The position numbers and the translations under genes are program-made. The notes below the pieces were generated by a model. That model was not told where the DNA came from and did no database searches. It saw nothing but the letters and a program-made list of their open reading frames with translations. A DNA stretch of 64,000 nucleotides from Tubiluchus corallicola (lineage: Eukaryota; Priapulida; Priapulimorpha; Priapulimorphida; Tubiluchidae). The stretch spans positions 124,001-188,000 of the forward strand of contig JAQGDQ010000072.1 in the NCBI GenBank assembly GCA_030141605.1. Reading direction: 5' to 3'. The first letter of the stretch is position 1. The number at the start of each line of letters is the position of its first letter. This document shows positions 33,181-44,310 of the stretch, one piece after another.

Positions 33181-34865
33181 TCCATTTGATGACCTTTTGG
33201 GTGCTGAGGGCAAAATAAGGGTCGAACAGACAAATGCCTTCCAATGTCAATACAAATGAAAGGTCCCAATGAGACAAATTGAATGGTACAAGTTATGCCG
33301 CAAATGGTTGACTTATTACACATGGGTGACGGGTTGAAAAGTTACGAGTTGCAATTTCATTGTCAAGTGTAGTTCGTATGTAATCAAGCACATCAATAAT
33401 ATAGATATTAGATGTTAGATTTATTGGCGATTTACAATCCATATAATTACAATTACAAGTTACACAAACAATGTAATACATTGCAATGAAGAAAAAACTA
33501 CACAAACAAAACCCGGCACATGGGGTATAATCGTCAACACAATACACAATAAAACACAATAATAGTAATAATGACAACGACAACGACAACAACAACAATA
33601 ATAATAATAACTAGCCAAACCCTGCAAAAAGAATTTTGCGCATAAATGAACACAACCCACACCACACCACCTACACCATACCACCCACACCACATAACCT
33701 CTTCGTCCACTATTCACCATTCTCGACGATTTCTACGTCAAATGAAAGGTCCCCACCCATAGGTTCGCACGTGGGGGTTTATTTTTCGAATCGGGCCAAC
33801 TGGGGGGAGGAGCAAAAACCTCCAAAAAACGCTCGTTTTTCGTGAAAAATTGCAATGGTTGCTGGCAATGATTGAATTGCCCGTTCAACGGTGGGTGTTA
33901 TAGTATATTTAGATTTCGCAGGAGGGCCACTAATACCCACTACGGGCGTTTTCTCGGACCCAGCTATTCTAATGTGTTATAGATTGCAAGTAAGTTCTGT
34001 TAGCTTATTATCATCTGAGAAGCAGCAAAACAAAACTATGTTGAATGTCCGCGCATTATTGATTATTGGTAGATAGGTTTGAGAGCATTTGCTATAGCAC
34101 ACAATTTCGACTTTGTGCAAAATATTTTAAATGGTTTTGCTGTGATATTAAAATCTCAAACTCCCTGTAGAAAGCGTTATCCATTAGATTATATCGTTTG
34201 AGCGGGTTTCACGAAAAATATTTCTACGTGATTTTAATTCTTCCGTATGATTAAAAGATGCACGATTTTTAAATCTAAACCAGCACCAGTCATCAGTTAT
34301 ACCTGAAATATTTAGTTTTAGTCAAGGTAAATTCCGTAACGTTAAGAACCATATCACATAGCTCAATTATTTCGCAAATTATTCGCTAATAATGACTATT
34401 ATTTGCAATACGTGAACGCACAATCAACAGTAGCGCATCTTGCAGTGTACGGAAGACTGTCTAATTACATATCAGTTTACCTCAAATTTGAAAGGTAGCA
34501 AATGACAGGAATCGCCTTTACTAAAATGGCTTTGGTTTTCTGCGTTGATTGCTAGAGAGCCGTCAGTGTGATATCATGTTACGAGAAATCAATCTTCCAC
34601 TCAGGATTTGATGAGAAAACCATATACGTACAGAGTATCTTTTTGCTGAACTTATACCACGCGTCACATGCCTTGTAAATTTGTTAGAGAATATAGTACT
34701 GTCAAACGTCGCAGCTGAACAGACAACAGATAGGTGCTGATAGTCAAATTTTCTACTTAGAATACAAATGTATTCACTAGTTTTAATGTGACCGAGAATC
34801 ATCATCGAATACGCGCATGCTACTGTACTAGTGTGATCACATAAGTTATCACTTTCCTGCCAGAG
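33181..34865. other. Intergenic DNA with CCACACC-rich patch
   Basis: A CAACAACAATAATAA run (about 33570-33610), then CCCTGCAAAAAGAATTTTG and a CCACACCACACC patch at about 33650-33700, recall the arrangement near 11.2 kb and 24.6 kb. No gene is supported in the short frames that cross it. Confidence 0.4.
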
Positions 34866-35030
34866 CACAATTTGCCAGTGTATCATTTCGCCAATGCATC
34901 ATCTCGCTAGTCATTCATTTCGCCAGTGTATCAATTGGCCAGTCTCTAATTTCGCCAGCTCGTCACTTCGCCAGCCTGTTATTTCGCCAGTCTGTTATTT
35001 GGCCAGCCTGTTATCTCACCGGTGCATCAT
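34866..35030 (+). repeat. TTTCGCCAGT short-unit array, locus E left part
   Basis: About nine 17-bp units of the form TTTCGCCAGTSTRTTAT. The array is cut by a GGTTAA-rich segment and resumes in decayed form at 35431. Confidence 0.85.
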
Positions 35031-35430
35031 TTTCAGGGTTGGGATCTGTTCAGTATTCACTTAACCGGTTAAGTGGTTAATTTTTCATCGGTTAACCGTT
35101 AACCGATTAACTGATTAATCAGATCTAGGCAACATCGGAGGCCCTCTGTAAGATGCCGACTAGATCATTGGAGAACCAGATAAGCAAGAAATTTACAACG
35201 CCAACATATAAAGTGAAACTTTAGAGAAATATTTTCAAATAAGAGAGAAATTTTTATACATAAAAACGTACAGAAAACTGAAGAACCGGCAATTGATTGG
35301 ATTCTGCGAGGCAGCCCTGACAGTGACAGACCATGTTAGAGGAATTTTAGAAGTCCACTGTGATAAAGATCGGTTTATCATATTATAAAAATTAACTGGT
35401 TAATTTTCTATAATCGGTTCATTTCGCTAG
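35031..35430. mobile_element. GGTTAA/TTAACC-rich insertion, hAT-like left end
   Basis: Begins CAGGGTTGGGATCTGTTCAG, reminiscent of hAT termini. It continues with a dense cluster of AACCGGTTAA, CGGTTAACCG and TTAACCGATTAAC palindromic phrases, and ends with AACTGGTTAATTTTC and ATAATCGGTT. It splits the TTTCGCC array. TCATTT occurs at both edges, a possible target duplication of only 6 bases, and no matching CCCTG right terminus is seen. The superfamily is therefore uncertain. Confidence 0.5.
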
Positions 35431-35604
35431 CAATTATTTAGACAGTGGTTCGCCATGTAAAAGTGGTACACCGCAACATTAAGTAGCGGCACAATTCGAC
35501 AGTGCATCATTTCTCCAGTGCATATGTATTAGAAATAATGCAATATGCATTTAAACAGTAGTACGCTTTCCCAGGTTCCTCATTTCACCAGTCTGTTAGT
35601 TTAT
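35431..35604 (+). repeat. TTTCGCC short-unit array, locus E right part
   Basis: Decayed units (TTCGCCATG, AATTCGACAGTGCATCATTT, TTTCACCAGTCTGTTA) continue the array interrupted at 35030. A LINE begins immediately after. Confidence 0.6.
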
Positions 35605-36560
35605 CATGAAAACTGATTGAACATGTCTTCTTCAAAACATATTTCTGATTTTTATTCTAACTTTCAGTATGTGTCTTCTAGTGAGAAGTTTGTGTTTTCA
35701 AATTCGGCTCAAGACGTAAAAGTTATTGCTAGATTGGTCCAGAAATTCATTAAATGCAGACCTGACTGAATCTGATGACAGTGCTGCCACGGTTGTCAGG
35801 AAATCTATGCAAATTGCTAAACGCTCGGCAAAGTCCACAAACGTTTCTGAAATGCAGAAAAATGCGCCGTCCAGTGCTATCAGCTTTTAGACAACTTTTT
35901 AATTAAAGCAAAACTGCCATATAATGCTTTGGATGAAAACGATGGTTTTATTCCCGTTAAAGAGAAAATAAGCCGAAGAAAACAGCAAAAATAACTTGCT
36001 CCCAACGTAAATGAGCAAGACATTTTGGACTACGTGCAGTCACGTCATGACATCACTTTACAGTTACAAACTAGTTACAACATTTCCAGTTCTTTTGTTG
36101 TAGCATGTTTGGCCTAATGGTACACTCATATGACAGCTTCGTAACTCATTTACGCCCTTCGTAAAACAATCAGAGAAGCATTAATTTTTATTTAAAGCTG
36201 TCATGACAGATATTACTTAGGATACAATATCACAACAAAGTAATGTACTAAAACTTATATCCTTTAACTGTTGTTCTATTAGGAATTCTCGTAGTATGTA
36301 CACACTGCGTTCATTATGCAGCCAGAACAATGTTATCTGCATTTAGGAACACATGCTTCATTTACAGGAGCTAAGTTTCATAAACAATGTTCATGATCCT
36401 TTTATGATAAGGGCATAACCCCTGCAAGTCTCAGTAATGGATTACTGTCTGGCAGGCCCAAGAGTGGTTTCGCGTTCCTGTGGAGAAAGTCACTTAATTT
36501 TAACATTGATGGTAACGAATTTGGTGATCATAAATGTTTTTTTCTAATAATCATAATGAT
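35605..36560 (+). pseudogene. LINE 5' part: ORF1-like region and start of endonuclease
   Basis: The reading opens with ATG at about 35624 (MSSSKHISDFYSNFQYV). It continues through stops with ALDENDGFIPVKEKISRRKQ and NEQDILDYVQSRHD, in the manner of a small basic ORF1. From about 36250 it changes to an AP-endonuclease start (LISFNCCSIRNSRSMYTLRS, EHMLHLQELSF), then GLLSGRPKSGFAFLWRKSLN near 36450. The order ORF1 then endonuclease matches two-ORF LINEs. Stops, frameshifts and loss of everything after about 36560 show decay. Confidence 0.75.
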
Positions 36561-36599
36561 CGGCAGCTTGAGAAATAATTAATTATAAATGTATATTTA

Positions 36600-36740
36600 C
36601 TGTACGATTCGCCTGAAAACTATAATAAAACGAAATACGTGTCTAAAAGTAGGATGCCCTGCGTCACCATTGATGACAAGATGAGCTTTGAATCTCACGT
36701 CTTAGACCTGGAACAAGTGGCACACAATTAAGAACTTAAG
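36600..36740 (+). pseudogene. Sliver of LINE post-RT region
   Basis: The short reading KYVSKSRMPCVTIDDKMSFE, continuing SHVLDL, matches the VxxLGVTIDxxLSFxxHV block found after the YADD in CR1/Jockey-type RTs. It is too short to place further and could belong to the same decayed LINE as the upstream part. Confidence 0.5.
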
Positions 36741-38985
36741 CTGTAATCGTGGTTTCCAATTGGCAACAACAATTTTGTTAATGCTTTTTATTATATTAGA
36801 AAAACATGTGTTGTTATATATTATCATAATAGTAATAAGATAATGTTCAAAAACACATGTAAAACGACCTGCCTACAAATAATACATTGTGATCAGTTGG
36901 GCACCACTTATGATATGAGGCGTTCTCGTATGCAATAAATGAGATTGTTATATGGGTAACGTCCCGAGTTGCGAGTATTGGGCGCTTTCGTTATGACACC
37001 ACAAACACTTTATTTCTACTAATTTCTGATACGTGCTGACACGTGGGTTCAGTGAATCTTTCCATTTAAGCATATCCACGGACATGTATTCCAAATTAAA
37101 GCAAACGAAACAGTTTTTAATATTACTGATAAATTCTTGGTTTAATAAAGTAATAAGGCCTGAAAGCAATTTACTTTAATTCAAAACAAAAAAAGTTGTT
37201 ACAGTTACAAACAACGTTTCTAGATAACCTAAGATAAACAGAAGACTAGTTAGCCCAACCCAGGTGAGAGAGAAGGATGTAATGTAAGTATACTTATCGG
37301 TTGTAGTGACTGCAGTCGGAAGCTGTCGAATTGCAAAACTTGGCGTTCTTCATTACTCTGGAAGCTGAAATAACGTGACTAAACGTGATTACGTGATTCA
37401 GGATAATTTGCTACGCCTCTTGGTATTTTATGTAGGCAACATTTTGGAGTTCACATTGCATTTTTCCTTTCTGGTAGCACCATATATATACTTTGACAAC
37501 TGAGAAGCGCTGCAAACTCTCAATTGCAGTCTGCAGCTCAGCAAATTGATTTTTTTAATGATCTCTTGGGAAAATTTCATATTTGTAGACATTCTTTATT
37601 TAGTAATATAACAGGAACCTTTGCTGTACAGGTGGCTAAGCTTAAAGCTGATGAAGATGAAATTTTACAAGATCCAGCAAGTGAAGACAAAATAGATGTC
37701 TCATAATTAAACAGAAAGTATGCTGCAGAATTTGGCTTTGTACTATAAACCATATCAGGAGATATCCATTCCTAGTTGGTCATTCTATCCAGTTACACAT
37801 ATTCAGCAAAACTTTCATGGGGTAATTCGCCTTTTTTTCATAATATAGAAACTCCTTGGTAGGCCAGTTTTTTTAATTTTTACATTCTCTGTCAAAGTTA
37901 GGGCAAGTCCTTTTCATACTGCATAGTCGTGTTCCTTATTAATGTATTTTTTGAAATCTTGATAGGCAACCCTATTTTTTTCACAATGAACCAAATCCCG
38001 GGATCATTCCCATAAGTAGTAGCTTTCTTCGCTCGTTCGCTGATTACCGTTGCACCTTCCTTCAGAGTTACGCTCTGAATTGAGTCGGTTTGTGTACACC
38101 GTTCTTATCGTCCTTTCAAGTGAATTTTATAATTCTCTGTTAGATATTTTTTTATAACTTGTGAAAATTGAATTTTGCTATAGCATTTGTTTCCCCTCTT
38201 TATCAACCAGACCTTGTCATTTCGCTGTTGGCCATTCTACTATGTAACGCGAATTACTAAGTACAGTAATTTTTTATATATTTAACACTTAATTGTGCTT
38301 AACTTGTGTTAAGTTCATTATTTTGCCTTTTCTTACTGCTTGGAAAGTAAATATTAGAACGTTTCTTATACAGTCATAACTTGAGATGTTATACATCTGT
38401 AAGCAAACCTGTAAACGTGTTTACTACGTACGCTCGGCGTTACTGTTCTTATCACATTCCAGCTACCGTAGTTGCTGTAGCCGTTAGGCACGTCATACTT
38501 TTCTTCTCAGGACATCTGCAGTACTTACCGTTGCCGAGGCACGCTGCCACTACTATAGTTGTTCCTGAAAAGGATAAACAATATTTAGAAAAAATTGCTG
38601 GAAAATTTATTCTGATTTTTTTGTGTTTATAAAAAAGGAAAGAACACCAGTCGTACGCTTATATACCCTTAGGCGTAAAACCAAAATTATTTTTTGTAAA
38701 CTTAAACAAGGGGCTGCATAAGTAGTAATTAAGTTAAATTTCTTTGGCTTTTAAACTTGTGCAGCCATGAAGAATGTTACCTGTCAACCCTAAAAATAAC
38801 AGTAGTTTTTGCCCTTGAACTAAATCCGAATGCTTGCAATGACACTAATTTGACTTTTGTAAATATCTTGACTTACACTGGCTGGTCATCTTTTGCCTTT
38901 AACCAATCAGCTTTGGTTTAGATTCTGTCGTTGAAATCTACACTAGTTTGGGAAAGTTGAAAAGGGAAGGTCAACACCTACTGAT
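36741..38985. other. AT-rich intergenic DNA, no gene seen
   Basis: Frames at 36948-37169 (minus), 37524-37706 (plus) and 38381-38632 (plus) were examined. None shows a recognisable domain or convincing splice context. Confidence 0.4.
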
Positions 38986-38989
38986 CAAA

Positions 38990-40010
38990 AATATATTTTT
39001 TAAACAAGCGCATTATATAGTTTTTGACAACAGTGAGTATTTGTGCCCAGAGTTAAATTCTGGTGTATGAGAGGTTACGGTGGCCATAATTAACATGAAT
39101 AGCAGTAGGATAGTAATTATTGGCAACTGCCCTACGAGTGTAAAAGCCGTGAATTTGTTGAACGGGTATTAAAAAGCCACGAAAAACTGAAGGAAGCAGA
39201 GAACAAAAATATTTATACATGAATAATAAACACTCACGATGATACAATTCGTTAATTTTTACATATGTGTAATACATATGATTGCAATTTGTTAGTAGTG
39301 GATATTTTAATATTACTATAATACACCTATTTTGTAACGTTTGTAAGGGTCGTAATGACGTATCATAGGCTGAACCGTAACATAATAGCCCTTAATATAA
39401 AAATGGATACATAATCGCAAAATAGACTTTGATAAGCGTATCAACATTAGTATAATGGCTTATTTTATACAATACACCTGATGTTTGAGCCAGTGTGGTT
39501 TTAACATATTGTTAAAGTGATGAAGCCACGACATTTTATTATATATTTGCCCAAGATATTTGACATATTTTTTTTCTTCAATTTTTTACCATCTATGTGC
39601 AAAATAAGATTTTTGATATCTGTGTGTGACTGCCTTTGAAAATCATGCAGTTCGTTTTTTTGAAATTAAGAGATAATCTATTAGTGTAAAACCAATTGCT
39701 TAGTTTAGGAATTTCAGTACATTTTGTATATTTGCTAATGAAGCATCTGTATCTGTATTTCGTGTCATCGACAAGAAGTCTGAAATTTAACAAGCTGGAA
39801 ATATTTGGCAGATTATTGACACACAAAAACCAGAAATAACAGTTGTCCCAGGATAGACCGTACACCACATTTAATTGGCATATTGTTAGACCATACACCA
39901 TGTATTTCAACAATTTGTGTTTTGTGATACAGATAGCTTTAAAACCACAGTAATTCAGCATTTTTTATACCATATTGATTTAATTTTTCTAAAAGAATGC
40001 CAAAATCCAG
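38990..40010 (-). pseudogene. CR1-like LINE reverse-transcriptase and C-terminal fragment
   Basis: The minus-strand reading starts at about 40005 (FGILLEKLNQYGIKNA) and passes through VNNLPNISSLLNFRLLVDDT, where VDDT stands for the usual ADDT. It continues with KLSNWFYTNRLSLNFKKTNC and MIFKGSHTQ. After decay it gives MYKYFCSLLPSVFRGFFIP-like sequence and YTRRAVANNYYPTAIHVN at 39277-39053. The order matches palm, thumb and C-terminal region. The palm-1 KAFD block and endonuclease are missing, with truncation at about 40010 against a GC-rich segment. Confidence 0.85.
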
Positions 40011-40059
40011 TTTTTAGTTACCTAGCTTTGATTCATTTTAACTGTGCTTTATTGCGGTT

Positions 40060-40290
40060 ATGATTTATTGTGCGGAGGCAATTATTAGGTCGCTCCACCC
40101 CGGTTCCGGCGACCCCGAAGCACCACGAGACCTGGTCGTGAGGCATCTCCGGCAGTGCAATATTAAGACATTTACACATACGCATGTTGTTGTATTGTAT
40201 ACGTTTGTTAGTGCTTGAACCGTTTACTTTTCAGTTTTTTTTTGTATTTTATTCTGTGGTTCAATAAACAACCGTAAATGTTCAAACCAC
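40060..40290 (+). other. GC-rich block with poly(A) signal, possible solo-LTR or UTR remnant
   Basis: A GC-rich core (40085-40160, with CCCCGGTTCCGGCGACCCCG) is followed about 100 bases later by TCTGTGGTTCAATAAACAAC, which resembles the R-region poly(A) signal of some LTRs. No primer-binding site, matching LTR partner or target duplication was found, so this stays tentative. Confidence 0.25.
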
Positions 40291-40865
40291 CAGCTTCGAT
40301 CAGTCAGCTAACAACTATCCAGTGGCCGTGTCATCCATTTCTGACAGCAATAATATTAAACTTGCCCAGCGTGTTTCATAATCCTTCGTATATCACTCTC
40401 GTACAAGTGAAGTGTGGGTTATTTTACTGCGTACGTCACTTGGCGATTGAATTTAGCCATCCTGTCAGCAAAGGTTGGGAAAGATTTTTGAAGATTGACG
40501 TTATTATGAAAGATGTTTAACTGCTACAACACGTCGTTTCACTTACTTGAATGCCTTAAATAATTATTTAAAATATAAACAAAAATTACGTGAATAAATA
40601 AACATAAATAAAAACGTGAATAACAATTGAAATAAGTGACACACATTTTTTTATACTACGAAGAGCGCAACAAGAAAAACATTTTGCACAATATTGAACC
40701 TGTGTGAAATGACAAAGGCTAATAACAAAACCATCCACTGAAGATCAATAATTTGCGAATATTAACATAGCGTTGTACATGAAATGACTGTTGTTTGTAA
40801 TGCGCGAACAATCTACATAATATTTGCTCACAAACTATCAACTATGTACAGTCTCACCAATTTGC
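40291..40865. other. Intergenic DNA, dispersed repeat phrase, no gene seen
   Basis: AAACCATCCACTGAAGATCA at about 40728 resembles phrases at 26178 and 26869. Nothing else is recognised. Confidence 0.35.
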
Positions 40866-40869
40866 AGGT

Positions 40870-42337
40870 TTTGTTGCTGCTGGTGATTTTAATGCTCGCA
40901 GCTTCCAATGGGATGCAGTGACAAATGAACATGAAAATATTTTAAATATATTTATAGTAAAATGCAATTGCACGGTTAGTTATTCAGCAATAAACACCCA
41001 TACATTTAACTCTTACAGGTGCGACAGATGTATTAATACTATCTCATTCTCATAACATGGGTGGTCAGGTAGTCAGCGAGTCTACCAATCAGGAAGTCGA
41101 GCTGTTCAGCGGAGCACCGGCTATGGGCCATTTCCCAGTTAGCACATATCTAAAAAATAAGTGTCAAAATACCAAGCCTACTAAGAAAAAAAAATTGGCG
41201 ATGATTGTCCCAAGGTCTAGAGGTGATGTTTGTGCAAAATCGACAAATGTTTAAACAAAAGAGAAATGTTGATGGCTTTTGGTCATGGTTTACAGAAATG
41301 ATAACGGAAGATAGAAAAGCAGTATTTTCAGACTTAATAAATAATTGAAAGACTTAATAAATAAGAAGTAAAACAGGCATTTGCCAGTGAATTAAAGGAA
41401 GCAACAAATAAACTGTTATGCGAAAATACAGAAAATTTAAATGTAAGAGAAAGTGTCCAATTTTGGAAAACGTACAATAAGGTTTTTGACCACAACCGTG
41501 AAAATAATGACGTTGATGTGCTAACTAACGATTGTAAACGGCATGTGTCAGATGCGGATAAAGCAAACTTGCTATATAACACTTTTTTCAGTGGGAACTA
41601 TTTCGAAGCGGAAACTTTCGATCTAAACACGAAATGCCTGTGATGAACAAGTGGATTTGGGCTAAACACTTCCTTGTCGTTGGAAGAACTGAATGCAGCC
41701 ATAAGCACTGAAGCAAAGTGTCGTCTAGATAATGACTGGTTTCATCCAAAAATGGTCAAAAGCTTCGGGCAATTTGCTAAAGTAGCCATCCCTAAATATC
41801 GCTAATCTCTGGTTGATCTTTGGAGACTTATCGTTGGCATGGATTCTGTCAAAAGTTATACCTATAAGGAAACTTGACAAGATCAATTACAGCAATACAG
41901 CAAATTACCGACCAATTAATGCCTCCATCTACGTTAGCAAACTTATTGAACGATTAATAAACTCCAGATGGAGATTTCATTTTTTTATCACCAATGCCTA
42001 ACACGCTTGAGTTGGAGGGTTTTATCCCACAATGAAATACAGTGGGATATCAGGTTAGACTTATCTCATTTATGGAAGAAGACATTTTGTGCAATAATTT
42101 TAGAATTACAGTCTGCGTTGATATTAAAAAAAGCTTTCGATAGTGTATGGAGAGGAGGACTTTTATTCAAATTAAGATGTTCAAACGCCAAGGGTAAAAT
42201 GTTGAAGCTAATTAACTATATCCTGTGCAGTAGAAAGATCGTGACAAAGGTAGACAATCTTACATCGCCTGAGTACAACTGGGTGATGGGATTAACACAA
42301 GGGTCGGTACTTTCACCTCTTCTGTTTATATTGTAAG
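40870..42337 (+). pseudogene. Degenerate LINE ORF2: endonuclease end to reverse transcriptase
   Basis: GDFNARSFQWDA near 40885 marks the endonuclease. A linker (41345-41640) reads VKQAFASELKEATNKLL and ESVQFWKTYNKVFDHNREN. RT motif 1 is seen as DKINYSNTANYRPINASIYV (41875-41935). The palm reads LILKKAFDSVWRGGLLFKL near 42120 and GLTQGSVLSPLLFIL at 42290-42336. Frameshifts at several points and loss of the YADD block show it is inactive. The protein stops abruptly at 42337, next to a possible insertion beginning at 42341. Confidence 0.87.
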
Positions 42338-42340
42338 GTT

Positions 42341-43326
42341 GGGCGGATAGTGCTGATACGCATGTTGTTATACAATGGTAGTACTGGCGGAAATTAGGCA
42401 ATTAATCAATTAATTAATCCCTGAATACGAAACTTAGGATTGATATAAATGGTAATGATGAATTTCAGATCGACCTCGAGCCTCGAAATACACGCTGTGA
42501 AGTAATCGTTATCAGTCTAGTTTTTTAGCTAGGCTCCGCAATAAGCCTTTTCAGTGTGAGAATATTCCGTGCCCGGTTCGTTAAACAGATAGTGCACTTA
42601 CAGAATTGCTATTTGCTATAATCTTTAAAAGCACTCTCGGTTATAGTTAACGCTAACACTTTCGTTAACGGTTGTAAATAGAATTTATTAGTTTTACAGA
42701 ATTAAAAAATACCAAACATCAGTAACAATTACAATCCAACTCGGTTCGAAATATGATATAATAATCGATTGACAGAGAATCGCATTAACAATTTGCTGTA
42801 CAAATGGCTTCATCAAGATTACAAATCAATTTCGTAACCACTGCTACTTTAAACTGTATTTAGCAAAGTGCACGACTACAAATAATCGAAATATTCAGGT
42901 ATTACCAAGAAAATGTTATAAGCAAAATCACATAACTCTGGGACTGGCCAATCTATGTGGTCCAGGCCAAGCCCGGTTTCTAATATGAGCCGTTATCTGT
43001 GCCTCAGGGGTTGGCTTGATCCAAGTATGCCGAAGTCTTATACACTGATAGCAATAAAAAGTTTAGCTCCTACCTTCAGAACGTAAGACAGAGACGTTGA
43101 CCAAAAAGCGTCGTCTCTCTGTCGTCGTCTCCCACTTATGAAACCTCTCGGTCATGTGACATGATACACCTGATGACTGGCTATCTCAGCATCTCGACTT
43201 CTAAGCACTTCGTTACCTTGGCTATCTGAGCATCTCGACTTTGGAGCGCTTTGGTACCCTCTTCTGTCACTAGGACAGAGTCCTGGGGCGTCACTGTCCT
43301 AAACCCTCTGGCCCGACTATCCGCCC
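42341..43326. mobile_element. Possible ~1-kb insertion bounded by an 11-bp inverted repeat
   Basis: GGGCGGATAGT at 42341-42351 is perfectly inverted at 43316-43326 (ACTATCCGCCC). The left edge coincides with the sudden end of a LINE reading. The interior is non-coding and becomes GC-richer to the right. No target duplication was found and the LINE reading does not resume beyond the right edge, so a complete element is not proven. Confidence 0.4.
43179..43261. repeat. 41-bp tandem duplication
   Basis: Two diverged units start GGCTATCTCAGCATCTCGAC and GGCTATCTGAGCATCTCGAC, 41 bases apart, and end in CTTCGTTACC versus CTTTGGTACC. Confidence 0.8.
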
Positions 43327-43869
43327 TCGTTAACCATTCCTAGGTCAGTTGGCTACCAAGTACGCAGTTCACATGACCGAGCTCTGACAAAACATCAATT
43401 AAGAACAATAGCGCAACGCCCACTGGTCACTCGACTGACCAGGTACCATTCTCCATTAACTGCTCGCGGACCTTGTTAATGAGTTTCGAATTATCTTCAG
43501 CCTATTCACAGAATCAGACCTGTTTCGGAAGTACAACTTAATATTGGCCAAACTTCTCCTAATGGATGCAAAGTTCATCTTGTAGTTTACATTTACACTG
43601 ATTATTAATTCACATACTTATCATAACTGGAGTTGTCAGTGACGTTCTCATAAGCCCATTAAATGCGCGGGAGAAGCTGAGTGAGTTCTCTTCCAAATGT
43701 AATGACTCATCTCTTTTTGATTTCGATTATTCATTGCTTCATTCTGATTATTCTTTCAGCAAATAATTATTGATTCCAAAATAAAAGCACAACAACGTCC
43801 CGGCGTATTTGTGAAACAAGTGTAAAAAAACAATACTAAAAGTGAAATTATAGAAACAATTAACTCGCC
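43327..43869. other. Intergenic DNA, no gene seen
   Basis: No domain, terminus or tandem unit is recognised. Confidence 0.35.
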
Positions 43870-44117
43870 AGATATCTAATCCATTGTGCTCCATACCGGT
43901 TGTCATTATGGAGCAGCTCCAGAGGTGGAACACGCACCTGCCTGTCAGCCCACTGAACCGACGAGGCCATTCCATAGCGACGGTTTTATACCTGGTATTC
44001 AACGCCACTATACAATGGCTTCGTATCGACGAGACAACCACAATGGAGAGGGGTGGTTTGAAAATATATGGCATGTCGCCCCTGTAACACCCGTCGCTCG
44101 TCGCTATGGTATGTAGC
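43870..44117 (+). other. GC-richer block with overlapping open frames, unrecognised
   Basis: All three plus frames and one minus frame stay open for 60-135 codons because the segment is GC-richer than its surroundings. The plus frame starting about 43886 reads CHYGAAPEVEHAPACQPTEP and later GEGWFENIWHVAPVTPVARR. I cannot assign a family. It may be part of the LINE fragment that follows. Confidence 0.25.
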
Positions 44118-44310
44118 GGACATGTTTGAGAATCTGCCTTCTGAAGTGAGAACATTTAAATGTGCAGATGTCGGCACGTTTATTGTAAGCGAGAACAATA
44201 ACAACGAGTGTGCAGAAACTGCGCACGAATGTTGCAGCACTTTGTACAATAGGTGTAAAAAATGGAGCTTGAAAATGAATACATAAATGCCAAATAAAAC
44301 AGACTTCTGC
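44118..44310 (+). pseudogene. Sliver of LINE RT around the YADD block
   Basis: The reading FKCADVGTFIVSENNNNECA, then ETAHECCSTLYNRCKKWSLKMN, fits the RT segment that follows the catalytic box, with CADV standing for YADD, and ends in the typical CKKWSLKMN motif. It is short and isolated, so the assignment is moderate. Confidence 0.5.

Noticed and set aside
33293-33720. Minus-strand frames with LSLSLLLLL and CCCCRCRC
   Set aside because: Caused by CAACGACAACAACAATAATAA low-complexity sequence.
35605-36560. Host gene beginning MSSSKHISDFYSNFQYV
   Set aside because: Several in-frame stops follow, and the reading passes into a LINE endonuclease, so it is an ORF1 remnant.
40060-40290. Confident solo LTR
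   Set aside because: No second LTR copy, no target duplication, no primer-binding site and no gag-pol trace in the window; kept only as a tentative note.
43748-44155. 135-codon minus-strand frame
   Set aside because: Overlaps longer-supported plus-strand readings, including a LINE RT sliver. It has no domain; it is open because the segment is GC-richer.
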